Shown here: one piece after another, positions 20,003 through 28,646 of the stretch
Layout of the letters: every line of letters starts with the position of its first letter
Numbering within the stretch: position 1 is the first letter of the stretch
NCBI GenBank assembly: GCA_903826865.1
Contig: CAIKGD010000009.1
Coordinates: forward strand, 1 to 64,000
Direction of reading: 5' to 3'
Length of the DNA stretch: 64,000 nucleotides
Origin: an uncultured Verrucomicrobiota bacterium
GTDB lineage: Bacteria > Verrucomicrobiota > Kiritimatiellia > Kiritimatiellales > Tichowtungiaceae
Notes under the pieces: model-generated
Databases searched by the model: none
The model's input: the letters and a program-made list of their open reading frames with translations, nothing else
What the model was told of the DNA's origin: nothing
Translations under genes and position numbers: made by a program

Positions 20003-20042
20003 TGCCGGAATTATTTCCATGGAATAGCAGAAAAGGAGTCGT

Positions 20043-21608
20043 ATGAAATATTTTTCTCTGATCATCAGTGCATCGGCGTCTTTTGCCGGGCTGGCCCGGA
20101 CGGATGCCGCCGAACCGGCCCGGCCCAATATTGTTTTTATTTATGCCGATGACTGGGGCTGGGGCGATCTGTCGTGCCACGGAAGCACCTGGCTGAAAAC
20201 TCCGAACATTGACCGGCTTGCGAGCGAAGGAATTGATTTCCAGCAGTTTAATGTACTCAACCCGGTATGTTCGCCGAGCCGCGTGGCGGCGATGACGGGT
20301 CGCTATCCTTCCCGCTTCGGCATAAACACAGTCTTCGGCGATACAAAGCCGGGGCCTGAGATGCCGGACTGGCTGGACGGCAACGCACCCACTGCCGCCC
20401 GCTATCTCAAAGCCTCCGGCTACCGTACGGCGCATTTCGGCAAATGGCACATGGGAGATATGCCGGATAATCCGGCGATGGCTGATTACGGTTTTGACGA
20501 GTCGGCGGTCTATCACGGGCCGGGGCCGAAAATTCCGCTGCATGAAATCGGCAGCTATGCGGCACGGTTTATTGAGGCCAATAAAGACCGGCCTTTCTTT
20601 GTGGATGTCTGGCTGCACGAAAGTCATGTGACGCACGACCCGACGCCGGAGTCTCTGGAGAAGTGGAAAAATCTCGACGAACAAAAGCGGATCTATGCCG
20701 CTGTCATTACCGACGGCGACAACGAGGTCGGCAAGGTGCTCGACGCGCTTGAGAAAGCCGGCGTGGCAAAAAACACCCTTGTTGTTTTCTCCAGCGATAA
20801 CGGCCCTGAAAGCACCGGCAGCGTTAATAACAAAAGACGTTCCGGCGGATACGGAACTTATTACAGCATTGGTGAAACCGGAGGCCTGCGCGGACGCAAA
20901 CGCAGTCTCTTTGAAGGCGGTGTGCGCACACCCTGCATCGTCCGCTGGCCGGGACATGCACCGGCTGGCATCACGAATAATGTTACCGATTTCACCGCCG
21001 TGGATCTGCTGCCCACGTTTTGCGCCGCCGCAGGCGTTATTCCGCCCGTCGAAGCGAATGGAGACGGCGAAAATCTGATCAAGGCGCTGAACGGCGAACC
21101 CGTCATCCGCACACGGCCTGTATTCTGGTTGCACACAGGCAAAGACGCCGAGCCCGACTGGTGGCCGCGGCTGGCTGTTCGCGACGGCGAGTGGAAATTG
21201 CTGATGACCTATGATGCAAAACGGGTGGAGCTGCACCGCATCACCGAAGACCGTGCTGAATCCGTTAATCTGGCGGGGCAGTATCCCGAAGTGGTTTCGC
21301 GCCTGACAAAAATGGCTCTCGACTGGTATGCCACGCTGCCTAAGAAGGCGGATCCGGCGTGTATCAGTAAGGGAAAACCTGTCGCGGACACGGCACCCCG
21401 GGAAAACAGAAAAACAGATCAGTCTGCCGGGAAAGTAAAACCTGATCGCGCCAAAGCCTTTGTCCGCTGGGACACAAACCGCGACGATGTACTGACGCTT
21501 GATGAATACAAAGCCGGCCTGCCGGGGCAGTCCGATCTCGAAGCGCGTTTTGCCCTCTTTGATACCGACGGCGACGGTAAGCTGACCCGCGAGGAGTTCG
21601 TAAAATAA
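20043..21608 (+). CDS. S1 sulfatase with C-terminal EF-hand pair, exported
   Basis: 521 aa with a signal peptide (MKYFSLIISASASFAGLARTDA) and AAAGGAG before the ATG. The S1 core starts RPNIVFIYADDWGWGDLSCHG, with metal-binding Asp pair, and carries the formylglycine signature CSPSR in NPVCSPSRVAAMTGRYPSR. HFGKWHMGD and SSDNGPE complete the active site. After a linker, two EF-hand loops close the protein (DTNRDDVLTLDEY and DTDGDGKLTREEF). It hydrolyses sulfate esters on the polysaccharide. The Cys-type site needs formylglycine-generating enzyme or an anaerobic maturase, neither seen here. The sulfated position cannot be told from sequence. Confidence 0.9.
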   Translation: MKYFSLIISASASFAGLARTDAAEPARPNIVFIYADDWGWGDLSCHGSTWLKTPNIDRLASEGIDFQQFNVLNPVCSPSRVAAMTGRYPSRFGINTVFGDTKPGPEMPDWLDGNAPTAARYLKASGYRTAHFGKWHMGDMPDNPAMADYGFDESAVYHGPGPKIPLHEIGSYAARFIEANKDRPFFVDVWLHESHVTHDPTPESLEKWKNLDEQKRIYAAVITDGDNEVGKVLDALEKAGVAKNTLVVFSSDNGPESTGSVNNKRRSGGYGTYYSIGETGGLRGRKRSLFEGGVRTPCIVRWPGHAPAGITNNVTDFTAVDLLPTFCAAAGVIPPVEANGDGENLIKALNGEPVIRTRPVFWLHTGKDAEPDWWPRLAVRDGEWKLLMTYDAKRVELHRITEDRAESVNLAGQYPEVVSRLTKMALDWYATLPKKADPACISKGKPVADTAPRENRKTDQSAGKVKPDRAKAFVRWDTNRDDVLTLDEYKAGLPGQSDLEARFALFDTDGDGKLTREEFVK

Positions 21609-21631
21609 CAGCCTGAAGAAAGGATCTCGCC

Positions 21632-22846
21632 ATGAAATACATTTTTTATACTGCCACAGCTTTGTTGCTGGCACCGCTGGCTGTCTTTTCGGCCGATGAA
21701 TTTTCTGCGCAGCGCGGGCAGGTGCTTGCACTCGGCAGCCTCACGAATCCGCCCGCTATGCAAACGGCGGCGGGCTTTACATCCACCGCTGATTTAAAAG
21801 CCGTTTATTACGATGCGTTGGACTGGAAAGGTTCGCCGACCAAAGTATTCGCCTGGCTTGGACTTCCGGCCAACCGCACCGGCAAAGTGCCCGGTATCGT
21901 GCTGGTGCATGGCGGCGGCGGAACCGCCTATAAGGAATGGGTTAAACTTTGGAACGAGCACGGTTTTGCCGCCATCAGCATTGCCGTCGAGGGGCAGACG
22001 GACATTGCTGATAAAAACGGAGTTGGCGGCAAATGGCAGCAGAATCGCCGGCCCGGTCCGGCGCGGAACGGAATTTACGGCGACTCGGCCGAACCGCTGA
22101 AAGACCAGTGGATGTACCACGCCGTGGCGGATACCATTCTCGCCAACTCGCTGTTGCGTTCTTTGCCGGAAGTGGATGCGGACAAGGTTGGTGTGATGGG
22201 CATTTCCTGGGGTGGCGTGATTACCAGTACGATCATGGGAATAGATGACCGCTTTGCGTTCGCCATTCCGACTTACGGATGCGGAAATCTGGCGGAAGCG
22301 GGCAACCAGTATGGCAGGGCGCTCGGCAATAATGAACTCTATAAGCAGGTGTGGGATCCGATGGTGCGAATAGATCGTGCGAAGATGCCGGTACTTTGGT
22401 TTTCGTGGCCGCAGGATCAGCATTTTCCGCTCGATAAGCAGGCCGCCTGTTATCGCGCCGCGCCCGGTCCGCACATGGTGACACTCATTCCCGGCATGCA
22501 TCACAGTCACCCCTCCGGCTGGACTCCGCCCGATAGTTATGCGTTTGCCGGGAGCGTTGTGCGCGACGGGAAGCCGTGGTGCCGACCGATAGAGTGTCGC
22601 GTGTCGGGTGGCGGGTGTCAGGCGGAATTTTCGTCCTCCAAACCGCTCGAAAAAGCTGTACTGATTTCAACAACCGATACCGGTGTTACCGGATCCCGGA
22701 AATGGATTGAATCGCCTGCCGCGCTGACGAGGGAAGGGGATGCGTGGATTGCGTCCGCCCCGTTGTCCGCCGGAACCACGGCCTGGTTCATCAATGTGCA
22801 CAGCGGCGAGTTGACGGTGAGTTCTGAATTTCAGGAGAAAGAGTGA
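21632..22846 (+). CDS. Alpha/beta hydrolase, acetyl xylan esterase-like, exported
   Basis: 404 aa with signal peptide (MKYIFYTATALLLAPLAVFSA). The hydrolase core has the oxyanion region GIVLVHGGGGTAYKEW, the nucleophile elbow VGVMGISWGGVITS, an acidic residue in WPQDQHFPL and a His in MHHSHPSGW. A C-terminal beta-rich segment of about 100 aa follows. The family is like dienelactone hydrolases and acetyl-xylan esterases that deacylate polysaccharides. The gene overlaps the next one by GTGA, which indicates translational coupling to the unknown 824-residue protein. Confidence 0.78.
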   Translation: MKYIFYTATALLLAPLAVFSADEFSAQRGQVLALGSLTNPPAMQTAAGFTSTADLKAVYYDALDWKGSPTKVFAWLGLPANRTGKVPGIVLVHGGGGTAYKEWVKLWNEHGFAAISIAVEGQTDIADKNGVGGKWQQNRRPGPARNGIYGDSAEPLKDQWMYHAVADTILANSLLRSLPEVDADKVGVMGISWGGVITSTIMGIDDRFAFAIPTYGCGNLAEAGNQYGRALGNNELYKQVWDPMVRIDRAKMPVLWFSWPQDQHFPLDKQAACYRAAPGPHMVTLIPGMHHSHPSGWTPPDSYAFAGSVVRDGKPWCRPIECRVSGGGCQAEFSSSKPLEKAVLISTTDTGVTGSRKWIESPAALTREGDAWIASAPLSAGTTAWFINVHSGELTVSSEFQEKE

Positions 22847-25317
22847 ATTTGAAACGGTTAGCTGTGGTTTTTTTTACCGGGATCACCGGGCTTGCCCCGG
22901 CGGCGGAAGATGGAGAAACCGGGCGCAACCGGAATTATACATTCATCTATTTTGAAAACGGGTATCCGACCCGGCTGCAGTGCCGGCGTCCGCAGAGTCA
23001 GGCCAATCTGGCGGCGCGCGAAAATCCTGATCTGGTGATCCAGACCGGATTCTACAGCCTGCGGCTGGATTGCAACGACATGAAGCTGACCGGTTATGAC
23101 GCAGTGCAGGGTTCGGACTACATCACGGCTTTGAATGAGGATGTAACGGTTTTTTCTCCGGCGGATCTGTCGCTGAAAATGGTTAAAGATGGTGTCGAAT
23201 ATACCTGCACCTCGGCGAGGGTTCAGGATGCCAAAAACGACTTTGTGCGATTGATTGAGAGCGGGCAGTTTGTTCAGCGCTTCGATCATTTGGGACTGGT
23301 TTTCACAGCGGACAACGGTGACGTACTCAAAAGTACCGGCCGGTTTGAAGTGACCGCCTGGCCCGATCATGCGGTTTTCAATCTGGATATCTCCGGAGTT
23401 CCCGGAGTGACAAAAACCGAGATCCGGCTAACGTCGCCTTCGGGTAAAGTCCATCAGGCCGTTGAGCAGGGAAAGCAGGTTGTGCTTATGCTCCGGCCTC
23501 ATTCAGATCAGGAATACGAGCCGCTGAAAGCGCCGGACTGTTTGCGCAGTGCATCCGATTTGAAAACGGGCGCGGCGCTGGTCTGTGATTTCGACGAGGC
23601 CGAGGCCGGACTGAAAATCAACCTGCCGCTCGCTGAAGTAAAGTTTCCTGCCGGCACCAACCGTTTAGATGAGTTTATGATCGAGATTAAAAACCCGTCG
23701 TCCAGTCCGCAGCAGATACCCCTGATCTTTAACGAAACGAGGGCGGTGGCGATCACGGGAACCAGCATGATGCTGTGCGAAGAAGACGGCCGCCCGTCCG
23801 GAATTCCCGTGCAGGTTTCAAAGAACTGGCACAATGAAGCGGGAAATCGCGTTGTGCATGACGGGCCGTGGCTGCGAGGCTATACGGTGGTGCCTCTGCA
23901 GGGAAATGAGACGAAGACCTTCCGGCTGCGGGTGGTCACCGGCTACTGGGGCGGCGTGCCGGCCGTTTCGTATGCCCAGCTTTGCCTTATCGGCTATGGC
24001 GGCAGCTGGCAGTGGGACGAAAGCGCGCTCGGCTGCTGGGGCGAGTCGATGTGTTACGATCCGGCCCAGCATCTGGGATCCGCCTTCATTGATGATGTGC
24101 GCCCGGCCTTCACGACCGGACGGAGCGGGAACGCCTATGAATGGACGGAGAATGTCGGCGGCGGCGAGTTTCTGATCTATACGGATCGGAAAGATAAATA
24201 TCACTGGACAAAGAAGGTGAAGACCGCCTATCACTGGACCGGGCCGAACATGACCGAGGTGTTGTATTCAGGAGTGACCGATGATGATAAAATCCGGTTC
24301 AACTACAGGATCCGTTCAGTACGCACCGGCGATTATCATCGCCGGTTTCACGCCTATGAATACCGGTTTTTAGATCGGGTTGATTCTCCGGATCGGCTCG
24401 TTTTTTATCAGATGGCGGCCGACTTTTACAACACGCCGGAGTTCGACCTGTCTTATTGCGGTGACAAAGACGGACTGCAATCAACCCATGTCCGCAAGGA
24501 TGGCTTGAAAGGGTATGCGGGGAAGCCGATTCCCTTTAACGACACCTGGCTGGCGATTGACGACACAACCTGCGGAGATGTTGATTATGCTGGCGGAACC
24601 CGGGCGCGCCGGGGACTCCTGTCTCTTTCTTCAACACTTAATGGCCTGGATTTTCCCGTCTATCTGCATCCTTATGGTCCATCCAAAAAAGGAGACAAAC
24701 AGACGTTTGACATGAGTTCTGATTCCGTGCGCCGTTCCTGGTCTGCCGGGGATGTGGTGAAAGGTGAGCTGGAGTTTATCCTGCCGCCCAAGACGGCTGC
24801 CGTGTACTGGGGTGTGGATCATGAGTTTACAGGCCGCCTGAAAACTTACGGCACAAACGTATGGCTGGCCGTTGCCGATGAACATAAGTATAATGTCCAT
24901 CTGAGCCTTGTTGTGCATCAAGGACAGTTGCTCAACAACTATCCAGTTGAAATCCGCGCCGCGCCCGAAGTCAATGGCGTGCTGGCCGACTTTACCATTG
25001 AACAGGGCGGTATCGGGCATGTGCCGGTCATTCTTCGGGGCGTGCCTTCCGGTTGCACGCTGAGAGTCGAGTGCCGTCTTAACGGGAAGTGGGATGCACT
25101 CGATTCCGCCGCCTGTCAGGGAATTCTGGCGGTTGACGGCACTCAGGATCGTGTATTCAACATCGCCCGCCCGTCTACGGATCTGAGTAAAGACTGGCGG
25201 GTGCGCGTCAAAGCGGAGTGGTGCCGGACTCCGTCCGGCGTTCAGGCTCCGCATCGGAGTGCGGAGCCACGAGGCAGGGCCGGACTCAACCCCGGTGCTC
25301 TTAATAGGTGGATATAA
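22843..25317 (+). CDS. Unrecognised large exported protein (824 aa)
   Basis: GTG start with AGGAG 5 bp upstream, overlapping the esterase stop. A short signal (LAVVFFTGITGLAPAA) leads into a protein rich in beta-strand-like alternation and aromatic residues with no domain that I recognise. Notable segments are GYGGSWQWDESALGCWGESMCYDPAQ near residue 390, WTENVGGGEFLIY, and a C-terminal region that resembles carbohydrate-binding beta-sandwich. Its place between an esterase and a sulfatase suggests a polysaccharide-active enzyme or binding protein. The last 25 codons (from about 25245) lie in hairpin repeat sequence and are unlikely to be native. Confidence 0.75.
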   Translation: MNLKRLAVVFFTGITGLAPAAEDGETGRNRNYTFIYFENGYPTRLQCRRPQSQANLAARENPDLVIQTGFYSLRLDCNDMKLTGYDAVQGSDYITALNEDVTVFSPADLSLKMVKDGVEYTCTSARVQDAKNDFVRLIESGQFVQRFDHLGLVFTADNGDVLKSTGRFEVTAWPDHAVFNLDISGVPGVTKTEIRLTSPSGKVHQAVEQGKQVVLMLRPHSDQEYEPLKAPDCLRSASDLKTGAALVCDFDEAEAGLKINLPLAEVKFPAGTNRLDEFMIEIKNPSSSPQQIPLIFNETRAVAITGTSMMLCEEDGRPSGIPVQVSKNWHNEAGNRVVHDGPWLRGYTVVPLQGNETKTFRLRVVTGYWGGVPAVSYAQLCLIGYGGSWQWDESALGCWGESMCYDPAQHLGSAFIDDVRPAFTTGRSGNAYEWTENVGGGEFLIYTDRKDKYHWTKKVKTAYHWTGPNMTEVLYSGVTDDDKIRFNYRIRSVRTGDYHRRFHAYEYRFLDRVDSPDRLVFYQMAADFYNTPEFDLSYCGDKDGLQSTHVRKDGLKGYAGKPIPFNDTWLAIDDTTCGDVDYAGGTRARRGLLSLSSTLNGLDFPVYLHPYGPSKKGDKQTFDMSSDSVRRSWSAGDVVKGELEFILPPKTAAVYWGVDHEFTGRLKTYGTNVWLAVADEHKYNVHLSLVVHQGQLLNNYPVEIRAAPEVNGVLADFTIEQGGIGHVPVILRGVPSGCTLRVECRLNGKWDALDSAACQGILAVDGTQDRVFNIARPSTDLSKDWRVRVKAEWCRTPSGVQAPHRSAEPRGRAGLNPGALNRWI
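25245..25268. repeat. Hairpin repeat at the 3' end of the 824-aa gene
   Basis: GGCTCCGCA and TGCGGAGCC form a perfect 9 bp stem around TCGGAG. The repeat is translated in frame as QAPHRSAEPRG, which looks like repeat insertion that moved the stop codon downstream. Confidence 0.6.
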
Positions 25318-25328
25318 AAAAGCGGACA

Positions 25329-28169
25329 ATGAGAAACAAAATCACACAGGGAATTATCGGAGCCGCCGGAATGCTTGGTGCCGGTATGGCTCATGCAGAC
25401 CGGCCGGCGCAGCCGAACTTTCTGATCATTCTGGCAGACGATCTGGGCTGGCAGGATATCAAGTGCTATGACATTGGGACGCCATCGGTTTTTGAGACGC
25501 CTTACATTGATGCGCTGTCCAAAGAAGGGATCCTTTTCAAACAGGCCTATTCGCCCGCGCCGACCTGTGCGCCGAGCCGTTGCGGGATCATGAGCGGAAA
25601 ATATCCGGCGCGGCTGCATAAAACCCAGGTGGAAGGCGGGGTCTGTCCCAAGCCGTACCGCACCTCTACCTACCGGATGATGGATCCGTATTACAATGCG
25701 CGGCTGGAATTGAGTGAGATTACCATTGCCGAGGCTCTCAAACCCGACGGCTATTTCAGCGGGCAGATCGGCAAATGGCATCTGGCGATCCAGCATAATT
25801 CGTTTCCCCAGCCCGGGGATCAGGGGTTTGACTGGGATCGCCCTGACCGGGGCGTCACAGTGGCGATGACGGATCGTTCGACCGGCTTCGCCACGACGAA
25901 TTCAACCGACATCTACAAGCTGGATGAAAACGGCTTTGCATATGACCAGACGACTGAAAACGCTCTGGCGTTTCTCGCAGAAGCCGTCGCGACCAATCAA
26001 CCCTTTTTCTGCTACTACGCCACATGGCTGGTTCATGTACCGATTCAGATGCGAACCGAACGGTTGCTTCAGAAATACTGCGCGAAGATGGGAATATCCT
26101 ATCCGCTGGACGGGAACGACATTACCACGCCAGGGCAGCACAATCCCTATTATGCCGCGATGGTTGAAACACTGGATTATTCGGTGCACCGTGTTGTTAC
26201 CTATCTGAAAAATACGGATGATCCGCGCTGGCCGGGACATAAGCTGATTGAAAACACTTATATCTTTTTTACGTCCGATAACGGCGGGTGCGAAAATAAC
26301 GGTGCCGAAGTCATTACAGACAACTTCCCGCTGAATCTCGGCAAGCACTGGCTTCAGGAAGGCGGGGTGCGTGTGCCGTTTATTGCTGCCGGCCCCGGCA
26401 TTGCCACGAATGTCATCAGCGAAGTGATGGTCAATGGATTGGATTTATATCCAACGATTCTTTCGCTGGCCGGGCTTCCTGTTCCTGACCGGCTCGACGG
26501 GTGTGATCTGAGTGCCCTGCTGTTAAACAATCCGCAGAATGCGAATCTGGTTACCAACCGGATCGGAGCTGTGCGCGACACCATGTACTGGCATTTTCCG
26601 CACGGATTGGCTCTGCACAGCGCGATCCGCAAGGGCGGATGGAAGCTGTTCCGCAATTACGACTATGTCGATAATGCCGCCAAGGATCAGTATGACCTTT
26701 ATCAGCTTTATGACGACAGCGGAGTCTGGAAAGACATCGGAGAATCCGTTGATCTTGCCGGTCAGGATATAAACCGCGCCGCGCAGCTGTCCGCCGAATT
26801 AAATAACTGGCTGGCTGCAGAAAATGCGAGTTTCCCGTCTTACAACCCGAAATATCCCGGAACACTGGCTCACAAGGGCGATATCCCGACGGTACTGAAC
26901 TCCGGCAGCAGCAACGGAGTTGCATGGATCACCTTCAGCGGTAATGTGAGCCGGGCCGATTTTCTGTACACGCTGAACGGCGGCGTGGGAGCGGATGAAG
27001 AGTGGTTCTTGCTGCCTGCCGAACTTGATCCTGCGGGCGGACGAGCCACGGCGGTAATTCCGGACGGCACGACCCACTATCTGTTCGATCTGATCGACAC
27101 AAACAATTTTCTGGTCAGTTCGGTTGACGTGGGTCAGCAGATTGACGGGCTGAAAGATTCGGTCTTTGCTCCGCGTTACATCAGAGAGCCGGATTCGCGG
27201 GCAACGATCCTGAGTGCCGGAACGCAGTTCCCGACGAACAGTTTGATCATCAGCAATGCCGTCGGCACAGCAAACGGCGTACCGCTTGCTGACAATACCA
27301 ACGCGATCATTCAGGCGGGCGGGCAAACTTTTACGCTGTCGGCACCGACTTTATTGAGCAAGCTTACGCTTCAGGCGGCGGCGGCCCTTACCTTCGGTTC
27401 CGGCAGTAACGATCTGGTCTTGTGGATCGGATCCTACAGCAATGGCGAACCCGGTCTCGCGGCGGCGGATACAAAGGTTTTCGCATCGGTTGATCTGTCC
27501 GGAAAGACCTTTGCGAGTCTGGGCTACTACACAATCGATTTTACCGACAGTATTTTGCCCGCTGGAACCTATGCCTTTCAGCTCGCATGGCGCTCCAATG
27601 CAACCGACCATTACATACGATGGCGGCGGGCGGATGGCGACGGCGCCTATGCCGGCGGCGGGCGGCTCTACATGTCGTCGGGCTCGACTATTTACCTTCC
27701 GTTTTCCGGCGCCGCGGTCGATACAAACGATGTCGTTTTTGCCCTGCACGGCAGTATGCTCGCAGGCTATGACCTGTGGGCATACCAATGTGGGCTGGTG
27801 AAAGAGAATTCCGACCCGGTTGCCGACCCGGACGGCGACGGCGTAAACAACCTGATTGAGTACGCGCTCGGCGGAGTTCCGAACCTTGGAACCAGCTGCG
27901 GATTTTTCCCAAGGTTTGGAAAAAGCGGGGACGGAAGTTTCCAGGGGCTGGAATACATTTATCGCAGGCGCCGCGACGCGGCGGCACACGGACTGACTTA
28001 CACAGTGGAGGAGGCTTCTAATTTGACGGCGGTGGTGTGGGGCACCAATAATATCACCGAGACCGGTGCGGGCATTATCGACAGTGATTTTGAAGAGGTC
28101 ACCAACCGTATTTCTAACGCAGGGGAACCCGCCGGCTTCGTCCGCTTGAAAGTCGGAGTCGGGGAATGA
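25329..28169 (+). CDS. S1 sulfatase with long C-terminal extension and DPDGDG module, exported
   Basis: About 946 aa from ATG 25329; a GTG at 25308 is an alternative start. The signal region is ITQGIIGAAGMLGAGMAHA. The sulfatase core has QPNFLIILADDLGWQDIKC, the formylglycine signature CAPSR, GQIGKWHLAIQ and FTSDNGGCENNG. From about residue 520 a long beta-rich region follows, then a C-terminal module WAYQCGLV...DPDGDGVNNLIEYALGG and a final beta-domain ending FVRLKVGVGE. That module also ends the GH71/99-like protein and is probably a cell-surface or sorting domain. Unlike the other two sulfatases it has no EF-hand tail; the next gene encodes one separately. Confidence 0.88.
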   Translation: MRNKITQGIIGAAGMLGAGMAHADRPAQPNFLIILADDLGWQDIKCYDIGTPSVFETPYIDALSKEGILFKQAYSPAPTCAPSRCGIMSGKYPARLHKTQVEGGVCPKPYRTSTYRMMDPYYNARLELSEITIAEALKPDGYFSGQIGKWHLAIQHNSFPQPGDQGFDWDRPDRGVTVAMTDRSTGFATTNSTDIYKLDENGFAYDQTTENALAFLAEAVATNQPFFCYYATWLVHVPIQMRTERLLQKYCAKMGISYPLDGNDITTPGQHNPYYAAMVETLDYSVHRVVTYLKNTDDPRWPGHKLIENTYIFFTSDNGGCENNGAEVITDNFPLNLGKHWLQEGGVRVPFIAAGPGIATNVISEVMVNGLDLYPTILSLAGLPVPDRLDGCDLSALLLNNPQNANLVTNRIGAVRDTMYWHFPHGLALHSAIRKGGWKLFRNYDYVDNAAKDQYDLYQLYDDSGVWKDIGESVDLAGQDINRAAQLSAELNNWLAAENASFPSYNPKYPGTLAHKGDIPTVLNSGSSNGVAWITFSGNVSRADFLYTLNGGVGADEEWFLLPAELDPAGGRATAVIPDGTTHYLFDLIDTNNFLVSSVDVGQQIDGLKDSVFAPRYIREPDSRATILSAGTQFPTNSLIISNAVGTANGVPLADNTNAIIQAGGQTFTLSAPTLLSKLTLQAAAALTFGSGSNDLVLWIGSYSNGEPGLAAADTKVFASVDLSGKTFASLGYYTIDFTDSILPAGTYAFQLAWRSNATDHYIRWRRADGDGAYAGGGRLYMSSGSTIYLPFSGAAVDTNDVVFALHGSMLAGYDLWAYQCGLVKENSDPVADPDGDGVNNLIEYALGGVPNLGTSCGFFPRFGKSGDGSFQGLEYIYRRRRDAAAHGLTYTVEEASNLTAVVWGTNNITETGAGIIDSDFEEVTNRISNAGEPAGFVRLKVGVGE
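27903..27924. repeat. Palindromic motif, TTGGAAAA family
   Basis: TTTTTCCCAAGG followed by TTTGGAAAAA, inside the sulfatase coding region (encodes FFPRFGKS). Confidence 0.4.
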
Positions 28170-28200
28170 GAAAAAAGAACGCGGAAAAGGAGATAAAATC

Positions 28201-28548
28201 ATGAAAAAAGAAATCGCAATCGCAGCCATCGCAATCGTCACCGCATCCAGCGCGCCGGCTGTCCTGAATCGTGGAATGGCGCCCTCGATGGATACGGACA
28301 AAGACGGGAAAATCTCCCAAGAGGAATATATCGTGTGCTTCACTACGAAATTTACCCGTATGGATAAAAACAGCGACGGCGTGCTGACCCGGGATGAATT
28401 TGCCTTTGCGTCAGCATTCAACGCCGGCGATACAAACAAGGACGATCAGCTGACCCTTGATGAGTACCAGCTTCTCTATAAGAAGTTGTTTGTGAATGGA
28501 CATGACGTAAACAAAGACGGTTTTGTCACAGATGACGAGATGAAATAA
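28201..28548 (+). CDS. Small exported EF-hand protein, homologous to a sulfatase tail
   Basis: 115 aa with a signal-like N-terminus (KKEIAIAAIAIVTASSAPA) and AAAAGGAG before the ATG. Four EF-hand loops are present: DTDKDGKISQEEY, DKNSDGVLTRDEF, DTNKDDQLTLDEY and DVNKDGFVTDDEM. Spacing and flanks match the four-loop tail of the sulfatase at 31154-33010 (EEY, EF, LY-K-F and DEM positions all correspond). It follows by 31 bp the one sulfatase that lacks such a tail. It likely binds calcium outside the cytoplasm and may dock to that sulfatase or to a shared surface partner (inference). Confidence 0.85.
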   Translation: MKKEIAIAAIAIVTASSAPAVLNRGMAPSMDTDKDGKISQEEYIVCFTTKFTRMDKNSDGVLTRDEFAFASAFNAGDTNKDDQLTLDEYQLLYKKLFVNGHDVNKDGFVTDDEMK

Positions 28549-28646
28549 CGGGGAGGGTTGCGGCGTTTGACTCGTGAAGTGCTCTTGCTGGAGGTCTGGC
28601 GTCGGCAAAGAATGGAAGAGGATGATGGAGAAGGGCTAAAGTTGGA

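Noticed and set aside
19779-21731. 650-codon minus-strand open frame over the symporter and sulfatase genes
   Set aside because: It spans two clear + strand genes and the gap between them; composition is Arg/Pro/Ala-rich as in antisense shadows.
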